Source: an uncultured Commensalibacter sp.
GTDB taxonomy: Bacteria; Pseudomonadota; Alphaproteobacteria; Acetobacterales; Acetobacteraceae
Assembly (NCBI GenBank): GCA_945266285.1
Contig: CALYOP010000001.1
Location: 1 to 64,000 of the forward strand
DNA length: 64,000 nucleotides
Direction of reading: 5' to 3'
The position numbers were made by a program, and so were the translations under genes. The notes under the pieces were generated by a model that was not told where the DNA came from, searched no databases, and saw only the letters and a program-made list of their open reading frames with translations. Each line of letters opens with the position of its first letter. The first letter of the stretch is position 1. Below are positions 44,939 through 52,886 of this stretch, in pieces.

Positions 44939-45076
44939 GTTCAATTTCCTTTATTCCTCGTGTCATAAGACACCGATTACATGAGATTCCGTAACAAACA
45001 GTTTAATAAATTGAGTTACAAATTTACGAAAAGTAACCCAATCATTTATTCATAGTCTTACACCATTTAGACTAAT

Positions 45077-45613
45077 CTATTTTTCCTTCCCAATAACCTG
45101 AATGCTTCGTTGTTCAGAATTGTGCCTCTCAGAACGGGAAAAATCAGGTAAGTTATTTTTCTGTATCATTGGTTTACCTTGAGTCTTTTTCCGCGAATGT
45201 GTCGAACCTTGAGCAATTTCAATCCGCTTAATTCGCACTTCTGGTTTAGGTCTCGAAATCTCAATATGAAGTAAACCGTTATCTAACCACGCGCCTTCAA
45301 CTTCTATCCCTTCGGCCAGAACAAATGCTCTTTGGAATTGGCGCGCAGCAATACCGCGATATAAAAAAATTCGTTCTTGCGAATCTTCTACCTGACGCCC
45401 GCGGATAACTAATTGATTATCTTCCTGCGTGATTTGTAAATCTTCCATAACAAAGCCAGCAACAGCCAAAGTAATCCTTAGACTTGATGACCCTGTTTGT
45501 TCGATATTATAAGGCGGATATCCATCCGAAGTTGTCTTGGCCGCACGTTCGAGAATTTGTTCTAAATGATCAAAACCCAGGAACATCGGCGATGTAAAAA
45601 GCCTTCCTGACAT
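45077..45613 (-). CDS. small heat-shock protein, Hsp20/IbpA family
   Basis: The 178-residue chaperone binds unfolding proteins as an ATP-independent holdase. It has the alpha-crystallin domain (about 38-130): PPYNIEQTGSSSLRITLAVA, DNQLVIRGRQVED and the signature GIEVEGAWLDNGLLHIEISR, with the I-x-I-type element IKRIEI at the edge. The C-terminal tail of about 40 basic residues is longer than in typical IbpA. A candidate heat-shock promoter and a ROSE-like RNA thermosensor lie directly upstream. It precedes a DUF1150 gene. Confidence 0.93.
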   Translation of the reverse strand: MSGRLFTSPMFLGFDHLEQILERAAKTTSDGYPPYNIEQTGSSSLRITLAVAGFVMEDLQITQEDNQLVIRGRQVEDSQERIFLYRGIAARQFQRAFVLAEGIEVEGAWLDNGLLHIEISRPKPEVRIKRIEIAQGSTHSRKKTQGKPMIQKNNLPDFSRSERHNSEQRSIQVIGKEK

Positions 45614-45650
45614 GAAAAGCCTCCTCCTTCATAATGAGCGAGACATAAAC
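45614..45650 (-). promoter_or_regulatory. ROSE-like RNA thermosensor in the hsp20 leader
   Basis: In the minus-strand leader, TCGCT precedes AAGGAGGAGG by 7 bases, and the ATG follows 6 bases later. ROSE elements use a U(U/C)GCU anti-Shine-Dalgarno with a bulged G that pairs with AGGA. Here U-A, C-G, (G bulged), C-G and U-A can form around an 8-base loop, extended outwards by another C-G pair. This would hide the ribosome site at low temperature. It is known for alphaproteobacterial small heat-shock genes; for this gene it is prediction. Confidence 0.6.
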
Positions 45651-45679
45651 AGACCCTTACAGGCATCTATTTTGTTATC

Positions 45680-45707
45680 ATATGGTTATTTATAAAAAAA
45701 ATGCAAG
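45680..45707 (-). promoter_or_regulatory. candidate sigma-32 heat-shock promoter of hsp20
   Basis: On the minus strand CTTGCA (45707-45702) and CCATAT (45685-45680) flank a spacer; counted from CTTG it is 18 bases. This agrees with the alphaproteobacterial heat-shock pattern CTTG-N17-18-CYTAT/CCATAT. The transcript would start about 60 bases before the ATG, leaving a leader long enough for the thermosensor. Confidence 0.55.
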
Positions 45708-45827
45708 ATATTCCTAATTGATTTCAATTTAAGTTTTGAAACCTTAATGTAGAAAAATTATGTTAAATTGATTTTTATTCCGTTACCCTCTGGCAAATTC
45801 AATCAAAGATCGCTAAATCGCCTTATT

Positions 45828-46361
45828 ATGAAAAACACAGACAACACAAACACAGTTTTACCTATTTTAATCGCAACCAATTCGTTTCTTCGCAAAAAGA
45901 CACGTATCGTTCAACCTGAAGATATATCCGAAATTCGTAAGGTTGTTCCTACCATGTTTGAAACGATGTACCAAGCATCTGGTATTGGCCTGGCAGCTCC
46001 GCAAGTTGGCATTGGTTTACGATTTTTTATCGTTGATCTGATGAAAGACGATGTTTCAGATCCAATGGTTTTCATTAATCCTGAAATTTTTGAAAAATCG
46101 GATGAGCAATCTGGATATCGTGAAGGATGCCTCTCCTTTCCCGAACAATTTGCAGACGTAATTCGTTCTGAAAAAATCAAGGTTAAGTATATGGATCTTG
46201 AAGGGAAAATAAATGAAATAGAAGCTGATGGTTTGTTAGCACGATGTATACAACATGAAACCGATCATCTTGATGGTATTTTATTTGTTGATCATTTGTC
46301 ATCTCTAAAGAAAAACATCATCATGCGTAAAATTATTAAAGAACAAAAACGCGAGCATTAA
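45828..46361 (+). CDS. def: peptide deformylase
   Basis: Def removes the formyl group from nascent N-terminal Met. The 177-residue product (from the first ATG) has the three motifs GIGLAAPQ, EGCLSFP (metal Cys) and HETDHLDG (two metal His and the catalytic Glu). No clear Shine-Dalgarno precedes the ATG, and a TTG at 45768 would add 20 residues unlike the family, so the ATG is preferred. It forms def-fmt-truA with the next genes. Confidence 0.95.
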   Translation: MKNTDNTNTVLPILIATNSFLRKKTRIVQPEDISEIRKVVPTMFETMYQASGIGLAAPQVGIGLRFFIVDLMKDDVSDPMVFINPEIFEKSDEQSGYREGCLSFPEQFADVIRSEKIKVKYMDLEGKINEIEADGLLARCIQHETDHLDGILFVDHLSSLKKNIIMRKIIKEQKREH

Positions 46362-46386
46362 TTCATTTCAATTAAAAGAGGACAAT

Positions 46387-47319
46387 ATGCGCCTGGCTTT
46401 TATGGGAACACCAGATTTTGCAGTCCCTGCACTTCATGCCTTACATCAAGCAGGTCATGAAATTGTAGCGGTATATTGTCAACCTCCTCGTCCTGCAGGC
46501 CGTGGACGTAATATTAGACCATGTGCGGTACATCAGGCAGCAATATCACTCAATCTTCCGGTATTTTGTCCTGAAAAGCTTAAAAATCAGGAAACAGAAT
46601 ATCAACGTTTTAAAGATTTAAATCTGGACGTAGTAGTCGTTGCCGCATATGGGTTAATTCTTCCCAAAGCTATGCTTTGTGCCCCGCGTCTAGGTTGCAT
46701 CAATATTCATGCCAGTTTATTACCGCGTTGGCGCGGTGCCTCTCCGATTCAAAGTGCTATCTGGGTTGGAGATCACCAAAGTGGTGTAAGTATCATGCAA
46801 ATGGAAGAAGGATTGGATACAGGACCGGTTTTTATGATGCGATCCGTAGCAATTTCTGACGATATGACCGCTTCGCGTTTACATGATGATTTAGCGCAGC
46901 AAGGCGCTGAATTAATTCTTGAAACCTTAGCAAGATTATCGAATGATCCGCATTTCACACCTGAACCACAATCGGATAAAGGCGTAACCTACGCACGTCA
47001 ACTGACACGCAAAGATGGTTGTATTAATTGGACACAATCTGCAACGGATATTGATCGACAGATCCGCGCGCTTACACCATGGCCAGGAACCTATACTTTG
47101 CTTAATGGTCAACCAATCAAAATTTTGAATGCAAAAATAGTTAAATCTAATTCTTCATCTTCACCTGGTTCTCTTATTGATGAAGGACTTATTGTTGCTT
47201 GTGGTGAAGGAACAGCATTACAAATTTTACACCTTCAACCTGCTGGGAAAAAGGTCATGACGGCATCTGAATTTCTCAATGGTCATAAATTACCTAAAGA
47301 ATTGATTCTAGGTCTGTAA
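46387..47319 (+). CDS. fmt: methionyl-tRNA formyltransferase
   Basis: Fmt formylates Met-tRNA(fMet) with 10-formyl-tetrahydrofolate. The 310-residue product begins MRLAFMGTPDFAVPALHALH, has the catalytic segment NIHASLLPRWRGASPIQ with the Asn/His pair, and a C-terminal OB-like domain (about 205-310, WTQSATDIDRQIRALTPWPG). AGAGGA lies upstream of the ATG. It is paired with def, which removes the same formyl group after translation starts. Confidence 0.97.
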   Translation: MRLAFMGTPDFAVPALHALHQAGHEIVAVYCQPPRPAGRGRNIRPCAVHQAAISLNLPVFCPEKLKNQETEYQRFKDLNLDVVVVAAYGLILPKAMLCAPRLGCINIHASLLPRWRGASPIQSAIWVGDHQSGVSIMQMEEGLDTGPVFMMRSVAISDDMTASRLHDDLAQQGAELILETLARLSNDPHFTPEPQSDKGVTYARQLTRKDGCINWTQSATDIDRQIRALTPWPGTYTLLNGQPIKILNAKIVKSNSSSSPGSLIDEGLIVACGEGTALQILHLQPAGKKVMTASEFLNGHKLPKELILGL

Positions 47320-47324
47320 TTCTG

Positions 47325-48122
47325 ATGATACAACGTTGGGCTGTAAAAATTGAATATGATGGTAAAGATTATAATGGTTGGCAAAAACAAAATAATGGAA
47401 TTTCTATCCAACAACGCCTAGAAGAAGCAGCATCCCAATTAAGTGGTGGATTTCAAATCCCCAGTATAACAGCAGGTCGTACTGATACGGGCGTACATGC
47501 GATTGGTCAAGTTGCTCATCTTGATTTTCCAGCAGAACTTTCGCTATCCGCAAAAAAAATACGGGATGGGATCAACTATTATCTACAACCCGACGCAATT
47601 AGTATTTTGGCAGCTGTTCAAGTTGATCTATCATGGAATGCACGATTTTCAGCTATCCGGCGTCGCTATTTATACAAGATATTGAACCGTCCTAGCCCAC
47701 CAGCAATTGAAGCAGGAAGGGCATGGCATGTTAAAAAAACCTTAGATGTCGATAAAATGCATGCTGCTGCTCAAACCTTGTTAGGTAAGCATGATTTCAC
47801 ATCTTATCGTGCTACTGCTTGTCAAGCATCATCACCCCTTCGAACCTTAGATCGTCTTGATGTTATCAAACAGCATGACCACATCCTTTTCGAAGTTGAA
47901 GCACGATCTTTTTTACACCATCAAGTCCGAAATATGGTTGGTACGTTAAAAATGATTGGCGAAGATCATTGGCCTATAGAAAAAGCTTCTTTGATCCTTA
48001 AAGGTAAGGACCGACGGCTTGCTGGCCCTACTGCTCCTGCTGCAGGTTTATATCTTAAAGCCGTGGATTATAAACTCGACATATTTGATCCAGAAATATT
48101 AGGAATTTCCGACATTAATTGA
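47325..48122 (+). CDS. truA: tRNA pseudouridine(38-40) synthase TruA
   Basis: TruA makes pseudouridine at positions 38-40 of tRNA anticodon arms. The 265-residue product has AVKIEYDGKDYNGWQKQ, the catalytic Asp in ITAGRTDTGVHAIGQVAHLD, RYLYKILNRPSPPA, and SFLHHQVRNMVGTL. It starts 5 bp after fmt. Its last 55 bp overlap the end of a minus-strand membrane-protein gene. Confidence 0.96.
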   Translation: MIQRWAVKIEYDGKDYNGWQKQNNGISIQQRLEEAASQLSGGFQIPSITAGRTDTGVHAIGQVAHLDFPAELSLSAKKIRDGINYYLQPDAISILAAVQVDLSWNARFSAIRRRYLYKILNRPSPPAIEAGRAWHVKKTLDVDKMHAAAQTLLGKHDFTSYRATACQASSPLRTLDRLDVIKQHDHILFEVEARSFLHHQVRNMVGTLKMIGEDHWPIEKASLILKGKDRRLAGPTAPAAGLYLKAVDYKLDIFDPEILGISDIN

Positions 48123-48715
48123 GGGTCATTTACAACAAAAAATACCCACATTAACAAAAACATTAATGTAACCCCGATATCGATTAAAATTAATGCCCAC
48201 GCTTGATTATTTTCAATCTCCAAGCCAGTTTTTGCAACAAACCATGTCAACCAAAGCGTATAAACGGATTGAACCAGATTACATAGTAAAAATGTATTTC
48301 CATTATTCAAAGGAAGATGGGTTATATATATTCCACCAATTTTGATTATCGAAAATAATAAAAATGGAAACCAATTACACCACAAATCTGCACATGCGTA
48401 ACGGTACCAATTTTCCTCTCTGCTCCAATTTATTGCAAGTTGCCGCGTAACCAACAATTTGGCCATGATTATACATATATAAATCAGAGCCAATGAAAAT
48501 TGGAAAAAAGAAAATATACGCAGATCTGGAACAAGCAAATGGTTACCAATTATTATAAGGGCAACTAATAATATTTGACTACTTAATGCTAGAATAATAT
48601 GACGGTTAGTACCAGAGAAATAGGTTATTCCATTCTTATTTCCCATAAATGCCAACAAAAATATGCCATATAAAATATTTGTTGATGGTCGTTTTTCTGA
48701 TGCGTTCTGACACAT
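48068..48715 (-). CDS. polytopic membrane protein of unknown function
   Basis: The 215-residue protein has about six hydrophobic segments (IILALSSQILLVALIIIGNH, FFQFSLALIYICIIMAKLLV and ILIDIGVTLMFLLMWVFFVV are clear). I recognise no family. Its C-terminus overlaps the truA end by 55 bp in convergent orientation, which is unusual. No strong Shine-Dalgarno precedes the ATG at 48715; an internal Met at residue 25 is an alternative start. The hydrophobic periodicity supports a real gene. Confidence 0.6.
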   Translation of the reverse strand: MCQNASEKRPSTNILYGIFLLAFMGNKNGITYFSGTNRHIILALSSQILLVALIIIGNHLLVPDLRIFSFFQFSLALIYICIIMAKLLVTRQLAINWSREENWYRYACADLWCNWFPFLLFSIIKIGGIYITHLPLNNGNTFLLCNLVQSVYTLWLTWFVAKTGLEIENNQAWALILIDIGVTLMFLLMWVFFVVNDPQLMSEIPNISGSNMSSL

Positions 48716-49206
48716 TAAATTAAAAGAACCTATTTATGAGAGCGTTATATTCTAAAATGGAATATCTTTTACCACTTATAAACCAAGATAGCATTAAAAA
48801 TTCTTAGTTATACGTCCAATCTTTAAATTAAAATAGCTTAGTATCCAAATTATAATCAAAAAGAATTTTGTTTGTACATAATCATATACGGGATTATTTT
48901 ATTCAATATTTACCGATAAAACATAAATAATCACACGGTTAACAATAATTAAAAATTATGTATGGCTTTTTTTATAATGCTACAAAATAGCATCAATTCG
49001 GACATTATATTTAAAAATATCGTATCTAATACAGATTCAAATATTCAATTGAATAACAATCAAATATCCATTTGATTTATATTAAATAAAATTACGTAAC
49101 TGATTAAAAATTTTATTTGATTATAAAAATCAATAATGAAAGCACTTAACAGCAATATACAAAAGATGGCTCCCCTTTCATTATTGACTTTAATCGAACC
49201 AAGTAC
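48716..49206. other. 491-bp AT-rich intergenic region
   Basis: No gene is visible. It contains a 14-bp perfect palindrome (TATTCAATTGAATA, 49042-49055) and, next to dapE, a 13-bp inverted repeat described as a terminator. The rest is A/T-rich without coding signs; it may be a decayed gene or simply spacer. Confidence 0.45.
49130..49187 (-). terminator. terminator-like inverted repeat after dapE
   Basis: Read on the minus strand, TCAATAATGAAAG and CTTTCATTATTGA form a perfect 13-bp stem around a 32-base loop, followed by TTTTTATAAT. It lies about 20 bp after the dapE stop and probably ends the rpmH-to-dapE transcript. The long loop is unusual for an intrinsic terminator. Confidence 0.6.
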
Positions 49207-50346
49207 TTAAAAATAATTTTTCAAAAATTCTAAATAAATTTGTGTAAGTTGTTCTAATTCTGAAATTGGAATTGACTCATTTGTTTTATGCATCGTCTGT
49301 CCAACTGGCCCAAATTCAGCTACTGGGCAGTAACGCGAAATAAAACGTGCATCAGATGTACCGCCGCCAGTATCCAAACGTGCTTTGACACCAGTAATTT
49401 GATTGATTGCTTTACGCAAAGCTTCAATTTCAGGCCCTTCTTCTGTGATAAATGCTTCTCCTGAAATAACGCTATTAATCTTATAGTCTGACGCGAATTT
49501 CTGGCACTGACTTTCAATCCATTTTTTAAGTTCATCACCTGTATGAAGGGCATTAAAACGGATATTCAATCTCGCCTTAGCTATTGCGGGAATTAAATTG
49601 CTTGTTTCATTTCCAACGTCAACGCTAGTTATCTGTACTGAAGAAGGTTGAAACCAAGCATTACCATTATCAAGCGGTTTTTCAATTAATGCTTGCAGGA
49701 TTGCAAGTAAACGATGAACAGGATTATCAGCAAGATGTGGATAAGCTACATGACCTTGAGTGCCATGTATTTCAATCACACTATTTAAACTCCCCCGGCG
49801 GCCATTTTTGATAATATCCCCTAATATTTTAGCTGAACTGGGTTCTCCAACAATACAGAAATCTGGAATTTGCTGATGTTCCTGCATCCATTTCAATACT
49901 TTAGGAGTACCATTTATACCGCTTCCCTCTTCATCTCCTGTAATAAGGAAACTGATTGATCCCGTAAAATTTTGATTTTGAGAAAGAAAGCATTCAACTG
50001 CAACGATAAAAGCAGCAATGCCACCTTTCATATCACAGGCACCGCGCCCAAAAACCCGTCCATCTCTGATTTCAGCAGAAAAAGGATCAGATATCCAAGG
50101 CGCAACTCCCGCAGGCACAACATCTGTATGACCCGCAAAACAGAAATGAGGCCCCTGCTTTCCATAACGGGCAAAAAAGTTTTCGGTATGATTTGCGCCA
50201 TCACCGAAAGGTAAATCAAAAATTTCAAATCCGCATTTTTGCAAACGTGTTTTTAATATCTGTTGAGCACCTTCATCCGAAGGTGTAACTGAAGGGCAGC
50301 GGATCAAAGCCTGCAATAAAGAAACGGTATCTGAAATTTCTGACAC
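49207..50346 (-). CDS. dapE: succinyl-diaminopimelate desuccinylase
   Basis: DapE removes succinate from N-succinyl-LL-diaminopimelate in lysine and peptidoglycan precursor synthesis. The 379-residue M20 metallopeptidase has FAGHTDVVPAG, FGRGACDMKGGIAAFIVAVE with metal ligands, TGDEEGSGINGT with the catalytic Glu, and LDTGGGTSDARFI. It follows dapD by 10 bp at the end of the rpmH-led operon. Confidence 0.96.
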   Translation of the reverse strand: MSEISDTVSLLQALIRCPSVTPSDEGAQQILKTRLQKCGFEIFDLPFGDGANHTENFFARYGKQGPHFCFAGHTDVVPAGVAPWISDPFSAEIRDGRVFGRGACDMKGGIAAFIVAVECFLSQNQNFTGSISFLITGDEEGSGINGTPKVLKWMQEHQQIPDFCIVGEPSSAKILGDIIKNGRRGSLNSVIEIHGTQGHVAYPHLADNPVHRLLAILQALIEKPLDNGNAWFQPSSVQITSVDVGNETSNLIPAIAKARLNIRFNALHTGDELKKWIESQCQKFASDYKINSVISGEAFITEEGPEIEALRKAINQITGVKARLDTGGGTSDARFISRYCPVAEFGPVGQTMHKTNESIPISELEQLTQIYLEFLKNYF

Positions 50347-50356
50347 ATTTAATCCT

Positions 50357-51205
50357 TTAGTTTCTTAGCAATTCATTAATTGAAGTTTTAGAGCGGGTTC
50401 GTTCATCTACGCGTTTAATAATCACAGCACAAGCAAGACTTGGTAATGGATTACCTTCATCGCTCATTGCTTTTTTAGGCGGTAGATTTCCTGGAACAAC
50501 GACGGAATAAGCGGGAACTCTTCCCATAAATACCTCACCCGTATTGCGATCAATAATCTTGGTTGAGGCCCCTATAAATACACCCATAGATATGACACTA
50601 CCGCGTTCGACAACAACGCCCTCGGCAATTTCACTACGGGCACCGATAAAACAATCATCCTCAATAATCACCGGAGAAGCTTGCAGAGGTTCCAAAACTC
50701 CACCGATTCCCACACCACCACTAATATGACAGTTACGACCCACCTGAGCACAACTACCAACGGTAACCCATGTATCAATCATTGTCCCGCTTTCAACACG
50801 GGCGCCTACATTCACAAAACTAGGCATTAATACAACATTTGGTGCGATATAGGCTGAACGGCGAACAATTGCACCTGGCACGGCACGAAAACCAGCCTTT
50901 GCAAAATCCGCATCTTTCCAACCGGCAAATTTCAACGGAACCTTGTCATAGGCAGCAACCCCAGCCGTATCTTTCATACAGACATTGTCATAAAGACGAA
51001 ATGATAAAAGAATGGCTTTTTTTACCCATTCATTTACGCTCCATCCTTTATCGGTAGGATTGACAATGCGCAGTTCGCCCTTATCCATAAGCGATAAAAT
51101 ATTATTAACAACATCACGCGCAGATCCTTGAGTCTGAGTTGTGATGTTTTCTCGATTTTCCCATAAACGTTCTATTTCGTTCTGAAGATTATGCTGATCA
51201 GTCAT
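50357..51205 (-). CDS. dapD: 2,3,4,5-tetrahydropyridine-2,6-dicarboxylate N-succinyltransferase
   Basis: DapD succinylates tetrahydrodipicolinate, the step before the aminotransferase and DapE. The product (282 residues from this start) has an N-terminal helical domain, then left-handed beta-helix hexapeptide repeats ([60 protein letters not shown]). I prefer the ATG at 51205, preceded by GGA; the upstream ATG at 51217 lacks a ribosome site. It lies between argB and dapE. Confidence 0.95.
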   Translation of the reverse strand: MTDQHNLQNEIERLWENRENITTQTQGSARDVVNNILSLMDKGELRIVNPTDKGWSVNEWVKKAILLSFRLYDNVCMKDTAGVAAYDKVPLKFAGWKDADFAKAGFRAVPGAIVRRSAYIAPNVVLMPSFVNVGARVESGTMIDTWVTVGSCAQVGRNCHISGGVGIGGVLEPLQASPVIIEDDCFIGARSEIAEGVVVERGSVISMGVFIGASTKIIDRNTGEVFMGRVPAYSVVVPGNLPPKKAMSDEGNPLPSLACAVIIKRVDERTRSKTSINELLRN

Positions 51206-51268
51206 TGACACATCCATTACGTTACAAATAAAATATTTTGGTTAAATTGATCAGAAAACCATCAACTG

Positions 51269-52201
51269 TCAATGATTGCCACGAATAAGTGTTCCAGAAC
51301 CACCCTCAGTAAATAATTCTAACAAACAGGCATGCGGTATGCGACCATTCATAATTACAGCCGCCTGAGCACCTTCTTTTACAGCTTTTAGACAAGTTTC
51401 AATCTTCGGAATCATTCCACCGGTAATTACACCATCCGCAATTGCTTGATAGGCTTCCTCTTCAGTCAATTCAGAAATTAAATTACCCTCTTTATCCATA
51501 ACACCTGCAACATCGGTTAACATAAACAACCGCGAAGCATGAACTGATCCGGCAATAGCACCCGCCATCGTATCGGCATTAATATTATAGGTCTGTCCGT
51601 CTTTACCCATTCCAATTGGTGCGATAACGGGAATTAACCCAGAACCGGATAATGCGTATAAAACCCGAGGATCAACTTTTGTTGGTTCACCAACCAAACC
51701 TAAATCAATCTGCTTTTTGCTACGTGTAGCTTCATCCCATACGCTTTTGATAAGTTTTTGCGCTTCGATTAAACCACCATCTTTACCCGATATACCTACA
51801 GCCAAAGCACCCGCTTGATTGATTAATGTTGCAACCTGTTTATTCACCGTACCGGCAAGAATCATTTCAATCACATCAATCGCAGCTTCGTCGGTATAGC
51901 GCAGCCCATCAACAAAGTGCGACTTTATCTGTAACCGATCCAACATTTGATTGATTTGTGGTCCACCACCATGAACAATAACCGGGTTGATCCCTACTTG
52001 CTTAAGCAAAGCAACATCATGACCAAAAGCATCAGAAAGATCATTGTCAGCCATTGCGTGACCACCATATTTAATAACAATGGTATCACCGGTATAACGA
52101 CGTAAATAGGGTAACGCACGTGCCAAAATACGTGCCTGTTCATGAGCTTCTTCAGCTGCTTCTTTAATTGTATCTAAAGAATGATGTTTGGTTTTAGACA
52201 T
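51269..52201 (-). CDS. argB: acetylglutamate kinase
   Basis: ArgB phosphorylates N-acetylglutamate in arginine synthesis. The 310-residue product has the amino-acid-kinase motifs VIKYGGHAMADNDL, NPVIVHGGGPQINQML and the C-terminal GGMIPKIETCLKAVKEG, with NINADTMAGAIAGSV for nucleotide and substrate binding. Its place between engB and dapD is the normal alphaproteobacterial order. Confidence 0.96.
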   Translation of the reverse strand: MSKTKHHSLDTIKEAAEEAHEQARILARALPYLRRYTGDTIVIKYGGHAMADNDLSDAFGHDVALLKQVGINPVIVHGGGPQINQMLDRLQIKSHFVDGLRYTDEAAIDVIEMILAGTVNKQVATLINQAGALAVGISGKDGGLIEAQKLIKSVWDEATRSKKQIDLGLVGEPTKVDPRVLYALSGSGLIPVIAPIGMGKDGQTYNINADTMAGAIAGSVHASRLFMLTDVAGVMDKEGNLISELTEEEAYQAIADGVITGGMIPKIETCLKAVKEGAQAAVIMNGRIPHACLLELFTEGGSGTLIRGNH

Positions 52202-52220
52202 AAAACGAGACCCTAATCAA

Positions 52221-52883
52221 TTAAAGCGTCAAACGTGCAAGGTCTGCACGGAGTTGTTCGATACCCAGATTGGCTTTGCTACTTGTTATACGTAAATAAG
52301 GATAAGCGGCGGTATGGGAACGAATTACTTGCATCATTTCTTGTTGTTTCTGCTTCAATCGTTCTGCAGATAAGCCATCGCATTTCGTCAAGACAATTTG
52401 AAACGTCACCGCTGCCCGATTCAGCATTTTCATCACATCACGATCAGCCTGCTTTAATTCGATATTCGCATCCATCAAAAGTAAAACACGTTGCAAAGAA
52501 GGACGCCCACGCAAAAAAGAAAACATCATTTTCTGCCAATCATCTTTGACCGATTTCGATGCTTTGGCGAACCCATAACCTGGCATATCAACCAAGACCA
52601 ATTTACCACCAATATCAAAAAAATTAAGCTGCTTTGTACGTCCCGGTTCAGAAGACGCTCTTGCGAGCATTTTCCGACCTGTAATCGCATTAATCAAACT
52701 GGACTTTCCTACATTTGAACGTCCAGCCAAAGCTACTTCAGGCAAACTGGAAGGTTCCAGCTGATTTAGTCGCTGGACACCAAAGAAGAATTTAGCTTCT
52801 TTGGCAAATAATAGGCGACCTGCTTCCAGATTATGCTGTTCTTCTACCTCATCAGATGGGGAATTTAAGTATTCCTCTGTCAC
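52221..52883 (-). CDS. engB: ribosome biogenesis GTPase YsxC/EngB (YihA)
   Basis: EngB is a GTPase for assembly of the large ribosomal subunit. The 220-residue product has G1 GRSNVGKSSLINAITG, G2 PGRTKQLNFF, G3 VDMPGYGFA, G4 VLTKCDGL and SSKANLGIEQL near the end. It starts 3 bp from the yidC stop, so they are cotranscribed. Confidence 0.95.
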   Translation of the reverse strand: MTEEYLNSPSDEVEEQHNLEAGRLLFAKEAKFFFGVQRLNQLEPSSLPEVALAGRSNVGKSSLINAITGRKMLARASSEPGRTKQLNFFDIGGKLVLVDMPGYGFAKASKSVKDDWQKMMFSFLRGRPSLQRVLLLMDANIELKQADRDVMKMLNRAAVTFQIVLTKCDGLSAERLKQKQQEMMQVIRSHTAAYPYLRITSSKANLGIEQLRADLARLTL

Positions 52884-52886
52884 CGA

